NCBI GenBank assembly: GCA_025455205.1
Contig: JALOMZ010000099.1
Coordinates: 1 to 6,940, forward strand
Length of the DNA stretch: 6,940 nucleotides
DNA from: Chitinophagaceae bacterium
Lineage (GTDB): Bacteria > Bacteroidota > Bacteroidia > Chitinophagales > Chitinophagaceae
Reading direction: 5' to 3'
Part shown: one piece after another, positions 1-5,644 of the stretch
Numbering within the stretch: position 1 is the first letter of the stretch
Layout of the letters: the number at the start of each line of letters is the position of its first letter
Program-made: the position numbers and the translations under genes
The notes under the pieces: generated by a model
Seen by the model: only the letters and a program-made list of their open reading frames with translations
What the model was told of the DNA's origin: nothing
The model's database searches: none

Positions 1-66
1 GTAGTCGGCGGCAACAAAGAAGTGTAAGAGGTTGATGGCGCCAGTGGTTTTCCATGTACCAGTCAT
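1..66 (-). CDS. Unidentified protein, N-terminal 22 codons only (runs off the window)
   Basis: An ATG at 66-64 opens a frame that stays open to the window edge, giving 22 residues: MTGTWKTTGAINLL followed by HFFVAADY. The stretch is hydrophobic and aromatic-rich from about residue 10, which would fit the start of a membrane segment, but it is too short to assign a family. The start is supported by an ATGA overlap: the TGA of an upstream hydrophobic frame (65-63) shares bases with this ATG, the usual sign of translational coupling. I do not recognise the gene. The rest of it lies outside the window. Confidence 0.5.
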   Translation of the reverse strand, partial: MTGTWKTTGAINLLHFFVAADY

Positions 67-143
67 AGAATCGGCTTACAGTGTCTCTCTTTAAAAAGCA
101 AGCGAATAGCCAGTGCCGCCAGCCCTATTAAAGGCCCCGTCAC
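63..143 (-). CDS. Possible small single-pass membrane protein; start unclear, perhaps frameshifted
   Basis: The frame ending in TGA at 65-63 encodes a convincing membrane segment followed by positive charges: VTGPLIGLAALAIRLLF, then KERHCKPIL. It overlaps the next gene by ATGA. It has no ATG: the frame is open back to a TAA near 246, and its only usual start codon is the GTG at 143-141, giving 26 residues. An ATG at 190-188 in another frame starts MKNLMTKGINLLLFLL and stops at 142-140, just where the membrane frame could take over after a -1 shift. The combined reading would be one small membrane protein of about 43 residues. Possible explanations are a GTG-started miniprotein, a decayed gene, a sequencing error or programmed slippage. 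No function can be given. Confidence 0.3.
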   Translation of the reverse strand: MTGPLIGLAALAIRLLFKERHCKPIL

Positions 144-265
144 AACAAGAACAAGAGCAGATTGATTCCTTTGGTCATTAGATTTTTCATGGCTTGTGGG
201 CTTTTTTGACGATGTAAAACTACTCCGGCCCCCAGGGGCTGTTTATGCGCGCTGTCAGTCAGGGC

Positions 266-281
266 TGTGATTGTTATCACG
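266..281. promoter_or_regulatory. Crp/Fnr-like dyad
   Basis: The sequence TGTGATTGTTATCACG contains TGTGA, six bases, then TCAC. It matches the classical Crp half-site arrangement except for the last base (G instead of A), and its core GTGAT-N4-ATCAC is a perfect dyad. It lies about 80 bases upstream of the ATG at 190, a plausible activator position for a minus-strand promoter. Crp/Fnr-family regulators are common in Bacteroidota. One match of this length can also arise by chance. Confidence 0.3.
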
Positions 282-288
282 CAAAAAC

Positions 289-302
289 ATGACTCAGGTC
301 AT
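289..302. repeat. Perfect 5-4-5 dyad next to the Crp-like site
   Basis: ATGAC-TCAG-GTCAT is a perfect dyad with four-base spacing, the same geometry as GTGAT-N4-ATCAC at 267-280. The two centres are 22 bases apart, about two helical turns, so two dimeric regulators could bind the same face of the DNA. The rest of the gene-free stretch 191-464 holds only the terminator at 360-394 and a short GC-rich dyad at 228-239; I see no gene in it. Confidence 0.25.
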
Positions 303-359
303 TCTTTCCAGCGGGGGTTTGTGAGTACCCTTGCGCGCAGTACGATTTATGAAGCAAGA

Positions 360-394
360 AAAAGCGCCCCGCTACTTCCAGGTGGGGCGCTTTT
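360..394 (-). terminator. Rho-independent terminator, possibly bidirectional
   Basis: AAAAGCGCCCC at 360-370 pairs perfectly with GGGGCGCTTTT at 384-394 around a 13-base loop. On the minus strand the stem is followed by a run of five T, and on the plus strand by TTTTCATT. It sits about 70 bases after the stop codon of the CBU_0592-family gene at 465 and most likely ends the S41-GNAT-CBU_0592 transcript. I see no plus-strand gene converging on it. Confidence 0.85.
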
Positions 395-464
395 CATTCA
401 GTCAAATGTTATTGATGTTCTTCCCTTTACACAAGGGTGGTTAAGAAGCAATGCCGCTGTGAGG

Positions 465-734
465 CTATCCTGATGCATCCTGCTTTTCCGGCGCGGGTAC
501 GCGCTTCAGCCGGCCCAGGGAAAACAGGGCGATGATTACCCATACCACATTCACCAGCGCAGAGGGATAAGCCCCATGATACACGGTGTTCACAATGAAA
601 AAAGCGCCCCCCACCAGGTTGCACAGAATGTAAGGGATGGATTGTGCTGCCCAACGGCCGCGGATATTCAGGAAATAGGCTCCCACAATGAGTACGGAGG
701 CGATCCAGCCTAATATGTCGATCAGCAAACCCAT
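465..734 (-). CDS. CBU_0592-family small membrane protein
   Basis: The 89-residue protein has three likely transmembrane segments, at about residues 4-23, 33-51 and 56-73, followed by a short charged tail (RLKRVPAPEKQDASG). The pattern LGWIAS...AYFLN, then a middle helix with N-L-V-G-G, then N-x-x-YHGAYPSALVNVVW, is typical of the CBU_0592 domain family, whose function is unknown. I chose the ATG at 734, 11 bases after the GNAT stop. An in-frame TTG at 752-750 would add six residues and overlap the GNAT gene. It is the last gene before the terminator at 360-394 and is probably co-transcribed with the GNAT and S41 genes. Confidence 0.85.
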   Translation of the reverse strand: MGLLIDILGWIASVLIVGAYFLNIRGRWAAQSIPYILCNLVGGAFFIVNTVYHGAYPSALVNVVWVIIALFSLGRLKRVPAPEKQDASG

Positions 735-745
735 GTCCTGGTGTT

Positions 746-1606
746 TTAGCAATCCTGCAAAGTAAGGCTCATTTCATACTGTTGCAGCATTCTTTGCCAG
801 TGCCTATTTTCAAAAAAACGGTTGGTGGCCGTGTCGCTCTTGTCAACATTCAATGCCAACAGTTCTTCTCTCATTAGCCGCTTGCAGGCTTCGGCCAGCA
901 ATGCGCTTCCTATTCCTTGTTTACGGTAAGGCGGCGCCACGCACAGTTGCAGCAACCGGCCACTATGCCTGGCCACAGCACAATACCCTGCCACCTCATG
1001 GCCAATACGGGCAATAAGTTTCAATACATCAGCGCCCAAAGCATCCACCGCCTCTGGTGAGGCACTCCAGCAAGGTGCCGCAGTCCACCAGGGCATTACC
1101 TGAATCCATTCCATGGCCAAAGGGGTGTCAAACACAAGCGGCTGCTTGCAGTATGCCTCAGGGATGGCTCCCTTCCATAGATTGAAGTGCCGCTGTCTGC
1201 GAAATCCGATTTTCTCATACACATGGATGGCCCGTTCATTGGTGCAAATTGCTTCTAATGAAATGCGGGCGATACCTGCACTCTTTGCCTGCGGCAGAAA
1301 CCATTGGTACAACGCATGTGTCAAGCCACGACCACGCCAGCCGGGTACCACCCCCGTGCCGGCATTGTACAGCAGTTTTCTGCCCTCGTTGGCCCTGTAA
1401 CCATGCAAAATAAGCGCCACCAATTCATCGCCATGGAATGCTCCCGCTGACCATGCCGGGTCTATTTGCTCCTGCTGCATTTTCAGCTGCATCTGGACGG
1501 TAGTAAGCTGCACAGGCACCAGGTAATCGGAAAAGGCCTGATTGAAGGTGTTGGTAAGAACAGCCACGGATAGGCCGGAAAGATTTCGAATGGACAATGC
1601 TTGCAT
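746..1606 (-). CDS. Tandem-domain GNAT N-acetyltransferase
   Basis: The 286-residue protein contains two GNAT folds in series. The first, about residues 1-145, has an acetyl-CoA pyrophosphate-binding loop V-V-P-G-W-R-G-R-G-L (86-95), then an N-E-R-A-I-H-V-Y-E-K-I-G-F segment typical of the GNAT C-terminal motif. The second, about 195-286, has V-A-P-P-Y-R-K-Q-G-I-G-S (223-234) followed by a degenerate N-R-F-F-E-N-R-H-W motif. Both loops keep the Q/R-x-x-G-x-G/A pattern, so both could bind acetyl-CoA; in many tandem GNATs only one half is active. The substrate cannot be predicted. I chose the ATG at 1606, five bases after the S41 stop; the frame extends upstream to 1783, but that stretch lies inside the S41 gene and has no GNAT character. 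Probably co-transcribed with both neighbours. Confidence 0.9.
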   Translation of the reverse strand: MQALSIRNLSGLSVAVLTNTFNQAFSDYLVPVQLTTVQMQLKMQQEQIDPAWSAGAFHGDELVALILHGYRANEGRKLLYNAGTGVVPGWRGRGLTHALYQWFLPQAKSAGIARISLEAICTNERAIHVYEKIGFRRQRHFNLWKGAIPEAYCKQPLVFDTPLAMEWIQVMPWWTAAPCWSASPEAVDALGADVLKLIARIGHEVAGYCAVARHSGRLLQLCVAPPYRKQGIGSALLAEACKRLMREELLALNVDKSDTATNRFFENRHWQRMLQQYEMSLTLQDC

Positions 1607-1611
1607 GGCAG

Positions 1612-2979
1612 TTATTTTCTTGATTCCCCGGGCATAACCTGCAGCAGGTAATTCACTGCAGCCTGTACTGCTTCGTCTGCTTTCAACCGTATGCCGGCCA
1701 CGGTATACTGTACTGTAAAATCGGGAGCAATGCCTCTGCCAACAAACTCGGTACCGTCCGCCATCATGTCGCGTTTGGCACATACCCGGCCCATACCACC
1801 GCCCGGCAGTGAAAAGTATATGGGTTGTCCCGTGCTGCCCCCAGTTGTTTCGCCAAACAATTTTCCCCGTTGCATACTCTTAAAGGCCACCAAAAAATCC
1901 TCCGCAGCCGAATAGGTATCCGGGCCAATGAGTACAGCCACCGGCTTGTTGTACAGCTTTCCCTTATAAGGCTTCCAATCGTAATTGGTTATGGCCAGCT
2001 CATCCGGCTTGTTCCAGCTCCTAAAGGGCGGTATGTAATGCCTGATAGCCGAGCGACCCTGCATAAAAGGCTGGCTGGTGAGGCAGCCCAATATTTCAAA
2101 TCCATTGTTGCCATTGCCGCCTCCATTATTCCGGATGTCAATGATCAGCGCGCTGGTGTGGGAAAGAGCAGGAAAAATGCTGTCGAACATAGCCACTATC
2201 CGGCCGTCTTCAAAACTGTTCAACTGCAAATAGCCGATATTGCCGGGCAGCACATGGAACCTGAGCAGGGGCATACTGCCGAATAAGGCAGGCATTCCCA
2301 GCCGGCGGAAAGAAGCCGTCATCTGCTTGCCGGTTACCGATTCCATTCCCAGCGTCACCGCCCGGTCAATAGGACCACCAAACAAAAACCAGGAATAGAT
2401 GCGCGCCGTGCTGTCTTGTGGTGTGGAGAAATTGAGGTAAGGAGCAATATCAGCGCGGATGCGTTCCTGCACCGGCATACCGTCTATGGTTTCAATAACG
2501 GTGCCCGGCTGCAGCTGCTGATACGCCGGATCATGGGACAGCAGTTGTGTGATGACTGCTTTACCTTCCACCCATTTTGCCTTTACCGGCAGGGTAGCAT
2601 ACAGGCTGTCCCAAAGCTGCTGCGGCGGCATAATGGAGCTGTGCCCATCGCGGAGGTGCTGGTAGAAATTTTGTAAAATCCCATAGTAAGCGGCAAGGTC
2701 TTTGGCGGCCATTGCCTGAGGGATATAGGTGTAATACAAACTGTCCCAGTTGAGCAAAGGCACCAGATCAAAATTGGCGAAATTGTAACGGGCTTCGGCC
2801 CAGGCACGGGAAAGCCCGGCCAGCTTGTCTTGTGCCGTGAGTGTGCTGGTGTTATAAGCTTGCGCTAAACGCTGCTGGTAGTGTGCAACATAGCTGGCAG
2901 AGTCAAATACCTGGGCCCGGGAAATAACAGGTGTGAAGAACGTGACTATTGCTGTCAGGAAAAAGTGTGTATACCTCAT
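1612..2979 (-). CDS. Exported S41-family peptidase
   Basis: The 455-residue protein begins with a Sec signal peptide (MRYTH, then a hydrophobic core FFLTAIVTFFTPVIS) with likely cleavage after R-A-Q near residue 23. A helical N-terminal region ends in D-G-H-S-S (111-115), placed like the His of tricorn-type S41 enzymes. A PDZ-like stretch follows (about 155-180, P-G-T-V-I-E-T-I-D-G). The peptidase core has Y-L-Q-L-N-S-F (250-256), D-I-R-N-N-G-G-G (281-288), the nucleophile motif T-Y-S-A-A-E-D with Ser357, and G-E-T-T-G-G-S with Glu377. All catalytic elements look intact. It probably cleaves peptides or protein tails in the periplasm or at the cell surface. The start ATG at 2979 directly precedes the signal peptide. 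GNAT follows after five bases, so the two are surely co-transcribed. No substrate can be inferred. Confidence 0.92.
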   Translation of the reverse strand: MRYTHFFLTAIVTFFTPVISRAQVFDSASYVAHYQQRLAQAYNTSTLTAQDKLAGLSRAWAEARYNFANFDLVPLLNWDSLYYTYIPQAMAAKDLAAYYGILQNFYQHLRDGHSSIMPPQQLWDSLYATLPVKAKWVEGKAVITQLLSHDPAYQQLQPGTVIETIDGMPVQERIRADIAPYLNFSTPQDSTARIYSWFLFGGPIDRAVTLGMESVTGKQMTASFRRLGMPALFGSMPLLRFHVLPGNIGYLQLNSFEDGRIVAMFDSIFPALSHTSALIIDIRNNGGGNGNNGFEILGCLTSQPFMQGRSAIRHYIPPFRSWNKPDELAITNYDWKPYKGKLYNKPVAVLIGPDTYSAAEDFLVAFKSMQRGKLFGETTGGSTGQPIYFSLPGGGMGRVCAKRDMMADGTEFVGRGIAPDFTVQYTVAGIRLKADEAVQAAVNYLLQVMPGESRK

Positions 2980-3025
2980 GGCTTTACTGTTTCGACTGTT
3001 TTGCTGGCGTAAAATTGAAGTAGGA

Positions 3026-3041
3026 ATTGTGCCTTCACAAT
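3026..3041. repeat. Dyad between the ArsI-ArsN2 and S41 genes
   Basis: ATTGTG-CCTT-CACAAT is a perfect 6-4-6 dyad in the 81-bp gap between the ArsI-ArsN2 stop and the S41 start. It has no following T-run, so it is a poor terminator candidate. It could be an operator or a weak hairpin. I see no clear promoter for the S41 gene in this gap. Confidence 0.3.
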
Positions 3042-3060
3042 CATTTGCTGACGAATGCCC

Positions 3061-3912
3061 TTAATCTCCCGATGAACGCTGGCGGCCCAAAGATTTTTGC
3101 ATCACCACAGCACTGGCAGGACACACATCCTTCAACTGACGCTGTTGCTTCACCACATCCGGAAGTTTCTTCCTGTCAGATTCTTCGTACCCCAATCTGG
3201 CAAAGAATTCCCGGGCGCTGGTGGTGACCAGGTACAGCGATTTGACGCCTGCCCGCGAGGCCGCCTGCTCCAGTTCATCCACCACGTATTTGCCCAGGCC
3301 CTGGCCGCGAAGGTTTTCATCCGTACTTACAGATCGCATCAGCGCCACTTCTCCCAGCATTTCAAGCCCCCCTGTTCCAATCACCCTGCCTTTTCGGGTA
3401 AGCATAAACAGTTTGGTGTTGCCTGAAATATCATCCACCGGGAGTTTAACCGCATCAAGCATTTCTCTCACTTTTGCCTGCTCATATTCCGATTTTGCTT
3501 CGCGGAAGAAATCCTTGTTCTGCCTGCTGTGAATGCCCTCACCGTATACCGTGGTTTCACCAAAGGTGTAAAAAGCCTCCCAGCTTACCCCCTGGGGATC
3601 GGTGATCCATGCCTTTTCAGATTTGGCATAGCAACACGCGCATTTACCTTCCTCCAGCAATGAAGCCTTTGCATTGCGGAGGTTGGCGTACACCTCCTGC
3701 AGCTCCTGCTCAGATTCAGCCTGAATACCCAGGTGTTCAATGCCAGGCGCATCGGGGCGCAGGGAAATCGCAAAATTGATTCGCGGGTCTTCGAGCATCC
3801 ATTTGGCATAATCGCTCTTCTGCACGGTGGGGGCTGCGTTGAAAATGGAACTGTAAAAGCCAATGCTCTCTCCAAGGTCTTTCACCCGAACGTTAACGTG
3901 GAAGCGTTTCAT
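3061..3912 (-). CDS. Fusion of ArsI/CadI-type dioxygenase and ArsN2-type N-acetyltransferase
   Basis: The 283-residue protein joins two arsenic-resistance families. Residues 1-125 are a vicinal-oxygen-chelate domain of the ArsI/CadI type: the putative Fe(II) ligands are His5 (MKRFH), His60 (G-I-E-H-L-G) and Glu112 (W-E-A-F), and the vicinal pair Cys93-Cys94 in C-A-C-C-Y-A-K-S-E-K matches the cysteines that bind trivalent methylarsenicals in ArsI, which breaks carbon-arsenic bonds with O2. Residues about 145-275 are a GNAT domain of the ArsN2 type, with L-M-R-S-V-S (191-196), L-R-G-Q-G-L-G (201-207), E-F-F-A-R-L-G-Y (235-242) and the family's ending C-P-A-S-A-V-V-M (264-271). The ArsN2 substrate is not firmly known to me; the related ArsN1 acetylates arsinothricin. 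Start: the ATG at 3912 matches the family start exactly; the 18 upstream in-frame residues would cover the promoter. A role in Cd response (CadI) is the alternative. A SigZ-like gene lies just upstream. Confidence 0.9.
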   Translation of the reverse strand: MKRFHVNVRVKDLGESIGFYSSIFNAAPTVQKSDYAKWMLEDPRINFAISLRPDAPGIEHLGIQAESEQELQEVYANLRNAKASLLEEGKCACCYAKSEKAWITDPQGVSWEAFYTFGETTVYGEGIHSRQNKDFFREAKSEYEQAKVREMLDAVKLPVDDISGNTKLFMLTRKGRVIGTGGLEMLGEVALMRSVSTDENLRGQGLGKYVVDELEQAASRAGVKSLYLVTTSAREFFARLGYEESDRKKLPDVVKQQRQLKDVCPASAVVMQKSLGRQRSSGD

Positions 3913-3950
3913 AGTGTGTTTTTTTGTTGTTTTTGGTTGTTTTACACCAA

Positions 3951-3976
3951 GACGCCACCCTTTCAAAAAAGTGACA
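3951..3976 (-). promoter_or_regulatory. Candidate ECF sigma promoter for the ArsI-ArsN2 gene
   Basis: Read on the minus strand, TGTCAC (3976-3971) is followed after 16 bases by CGTC (3954-3951). These are a classical ECF -35/-10 pair with normal spacing, and the elements resemble those reported for ECF41 promoters, within about one base of their spacing. The pair falls in the 75-bp gap after the sigma factor stop (3988) and would start transcription near 3943-3945, giving a leader of about 30 bases. That leader is rich in A and C, almost free of G, and has no Shine-Dalgarno sequence. I found no second TGTCAC in the window by eye. The adjacent SigZ-like factor is the obvious candidate to use it, which is inference. 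Confidence 0.5.
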
Positions 3977-3987
3977 GATCAACGCAA

Positions 3988-4566
3988 TTATTTTTTCAGA
4001 GACGCCTTATAGGCTTGCAGGCTCCGGCAATCGGGTCTTATTTCGAACTGCGCCAGCCTGCCCTGCTCGTCCAGCTCCAGCAGGCAACATTCGGTGAAAA
4101 TATCCCTCAGCATGGTGCGCGCCCTGCTCACCCGCTGCTTTACAGCGCTCAATCCCAACCCAAGCTGATCAGCTATCTCCTGGAGTTTTCGGCCTTCCAC
4201 ATCACTCATGCGCAAAGGATCGGCATACATAGCCGGCAGCAAGTTGATCATGGGAAGCACAAATTCGGCTGCCTCCTTCATGGCCGACTGTGCAGCCGCA
4301 TCCTGCAGGTCAGGTGCAAAGTCCAGATCAGTTCTGGGCATCTTGCCTTCTTTGCGAAAATGGTCTATCATGGTGTTATGGGCCAGCTGGAACAACCAGG
4401 ACCGCACATTTCTGATGCCAGCCTTGCTCATGCAAAAGCTGTATACTTTCAGGAGTACATCCTGGCAAAGATCTTTTGCCAGTTCTTCATCCTGTACACG
4501 CTTCAGCAGATAGAAATACAAGGCCTCTTTGTGCTCCAGCCAGAGTTCAGGTACATTACAGTTCAT
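3988..4566 (-). CDS. ECF-type RNA polymerase sigma factor, SigZ-like
   Basis: The 192-residue protein has a sigma region 2 (about 5-73: L-K-R-V-Q-D-E-E-L-A-K-D-L-C-Q-D-V, then R-S-W-L-F-Q-L-A-H-N-T-M-I-D-H-F-R-K) and a region 4 helix-turn-helix (about 105-153: G-R-K-L-Q-E-I-A-D-Q-L-G-L, then S-A-V-K-Q-R-V-S-R-A-R). A tail follows: T-E-C-C-L-L-E-L-D-E-Q-G-R and, later, R-P-D-C. A cysteine-containing tail of this form is what I remember of the SigZ family. No anti-sigma gene is adjacent. I chose the ATG at 4566; an upstream in-frame ATG at 4653 would put the start before the terminator hairpin 4605-4633 and add 29 residues without sigma similarity. TTG (4602-4600), 19 bases and TATAGAATC could be a weak promoter. 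The next gene downstream is the ArsI-ArsN2 fusion, with an ECF-like promoter between them. Confidence 0.85.
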   Translation of the reverse strand: MNCNVPELWLEHKEALYFYLLKRVQDEELAKDLCQDVLLKVYSFCMSKAGIRNVRSWLFQLAHNTMIDHFRKEGKMPRTDLDFAPDLQDAAAQSAMKEAAEFVLPMINLLPAMYADPLRMSDVEGRKLQEIADQLGLGLSAVKQRVSRARTMLRDIFTECCLLELDEQGRLAQFEIRPDCRSLQAYKASLKK

Positions 4567-4604
4567 AATCGATTCTATATTTGAAAATAAAACATCAGCA
4601 ACCC

Positions 4605-4633
4605 TAAAGCCGCCGGAATACCCGGCGGCTTTA
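4605..4633 (-). terminator. Terminator hairpin after the alpha/beta hydrolase gene
   Basis: TAAAGCCGCCGG at 4605-4616 pairs perfectly with CCGGCGGCTTTA at 4622-4633 around a five-base loop, a 12-bp GC-rich stem. It begins 20 bases after the stop codon of the alpha/beta hydrolase at 4654. Only three T bases end the stem on the minus strand, so the T-run is weak, but the stem strength and position fit an intrinsic terminator. It separates the hydrolase from the sigma factor transcript. Confidence 0.75.
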
Positions 4634-4653
4634 TGCAAATAACATATTATCAC

Positions 4654-5574
4654 TTACCGCATAAATGCAATTATTTTCTCAGCAAACCATTGTGGTTCTT
4701 CCTGAAAAGGCGCATGTCCGCCTGCATACAGCACCACGGTTTGATTCGGAAAATGGAAATCTTTGTAATGGTCCGGGCCAATTGCATAGTCTTTCAAACC
4801 CGTCATCACCAGCACCGGACACCTGATCTGCCTGGTCCTCGGCGTGAAGTCGTTCCAGTATTCATCATAGCTCCAAACCTTGTTGCCAAATTCGTAGCTT
4901 CTTTCCCTTATAATATTTGAAACAGTATCGTTGTAAGTTTTTTCACATGCGTTGCGATACATGAGCTTATACCATACGCCATTATCGTTCAGCTTTTGGT
5001 GTACCCTTTGCAACTGCTCCATATTGGAGGTGGCACCCGCCAGTAATGCATGCTTCTCCTGTATGTCCAACCCGAGTATGATGGCGCCATTGTCGATATG
5101 GCTCTGCAGGGAATAACGCAGGTTGAGTGTGCCATGTATCACCAGCAGCCGCGCCACTGATTGCGGGTAAAGTGCAGCGTAATTGGTGATAAGTATGCCG
5201 CCAAAAGAATGCCCCATGACCGACCACCGCTGGTAGCCAAGGTGGCTGCGCAGTTCTTCCATATCCTGCAGCATGCGCTTAAGGGAATAGTCGCCATTGG
5301 AAGCATTGTCAGAACGGCCCGAACCCCGCTGGTCAAAATAGATCATGGTGTAATGTTGCTGCAGCAGAGCATTGCCAGGTGTGGCTTCAAAATAGTAACT
5401 GTCCGATCCGGGACCACCATGCACAAAGAGTAAAGGGCTGCCGCTTCCGGCAACCCTTACGTACAGTTTTGTACTGTCGCTGGTCTGGAAATAAAAGCTG
5501 TTGGTGGAAGAGGTGTGCGCGGTAAGGGTGAGCGTGAGAAAGATGGCCACCATAGTAATTGTAAGACGTGTCAT
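4654..5574 (-). CDS. Exported alpha/beta hydrolase, proline iminopeptidase-like (S33 type)
   Basis: The 306-residue protein starts with a signal peptide or membrane anchor (MTRLTITMVAIFLTLTLTAH). The alpha/beta hydrolase core shows the oxyanion motif H-G-G-P-G (52-56), D-Q-R-G-S-G-R-S (81-88), the nucleophile elbow G-H-S-F-G-G with Ser123, Asp262 in G-L-K-D-Y, and His287 in G-G-H-A-P-F, a complete Ser-Asp-His triad. HGGPG together with DQRGSGRS is typical of proline iminopeptidases (release of N-terminal proline from peptides), but the GHSFGG elbow also fits other esterases and aminopeptidases of the fold, so the substrate is open. I chose the ATG at 5574 because the signal peptide starts there; the frame runs upstream to 5673 without such character and into the preceding gene. 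It is monocistronic or the end of a unit, judging by the hairpin after it. Confidence 0.9.
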   Translation of the reverse strand: MTRLTITMVAIFLTLTLTAHTSSTNSFYFQTSDSTKLYVRVAGSGSPLLFVHGGPGSDSYYFEATPGNALLQQHYTMIYFDQRGSGRSDNASNGDYSLKRMLQDMEELRSHLGYQRWSVMGHSFGGILITNYAALYPQSVARLLVIHGTLNLRYSLQSHIDNGAIILGLDIQEKHALLAGATSNMEQLQRVHQKLNDNGVWYKLMYRNACEKTYNDTVSNIIRERSYEFGNKVWSYDEYWNDFTPRTRQIRCPVLVMTGLKDYAIGPDHYKDFHFPNQTVVLYAGGHAPFQEEPQWFAEKIIAFMR

Positions 5575-5597
5575 TTGTGTTGGTTTGATAACACAAA
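5574..5597. repeat. Perfect 8-8-8 dyad at the hydrolase start codon
   Basis: TTTGTGTT (5574-5581) and AACACAAA (5590-5597) are perfect inverted repeats around an eight-base loop. The dyad touches the first base of the start codon at 5574. In the transcript it could fold just ahead of the ATG and restrict ribosome access; as DNA it could be an operator. Only position and symmetry support it. Confidence 0.35.
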
Positions 5598-5624
5598 GAG
5601 ATGTCAAACCACACGCCCAAGCAA
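5594..5624 (-). promoter_or_regulatory. Weak candidate Bacteroidota-type promoter for the alpha/beta hydrolase
   Basis: On the minus strand TTG (5624-5622) is followed after 20 bases by TCTCTTTG (5601-5594). The Bacteroidota housekeeping pattern is TTG, about 19-21 bases, TAnnTTTG; one defined base of the -7 element differs. It lies in the 70-bp gap between the membrane hydrolase stop (5645) and the hydrolase start. The leader would be short, and the -7 element overlaps the dyad at 5574-5597. Confidence 0.3.
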
Positions 5625-5644
5625 TTCGATCCCGACGAATGCCG

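Noticed and set aside
228..239. GCCCC-CA-GGGGC dyad
   Set aside because: With two bases between the arms it cannot form a stable hairpin, and it is too short and simple to call an operator on its own.
267..473. Plus-strand open frame of 68 codons
   Set aside because: It reads through the perfect terminator hairpin at 360-394 and into the end of the CBU_0592 gene, and the peptide resembles no family I know.
1607..1783. N-terminal extension of the GNAT protein into the S41 gene
   Set aside because: The extra 59 residues are rich in R, C, H and S, resemble out-of-frame translation of the S41 end, and precede a natural GNAT start at the ATG at 1606.
3733..4584. Plus-strand open frame of 283 codons opposite the sigma factor and the fusion gene
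   Set aside because: It spans two well-supported minus-strand genes and the promoter gap between them, and its translation shows no recognisable domain. It is the antisense shadow of AT-poor coding sequence.
4567..4653. N-terminal extension of the sigma factor to the ATG at 4653
   Set aside because: It would place coding sequence over the perfect terminator hairpin at 4605-4633, and the added residues have no sigma similarity. The ATG at 4566 starts the protein just ahead of region 2.
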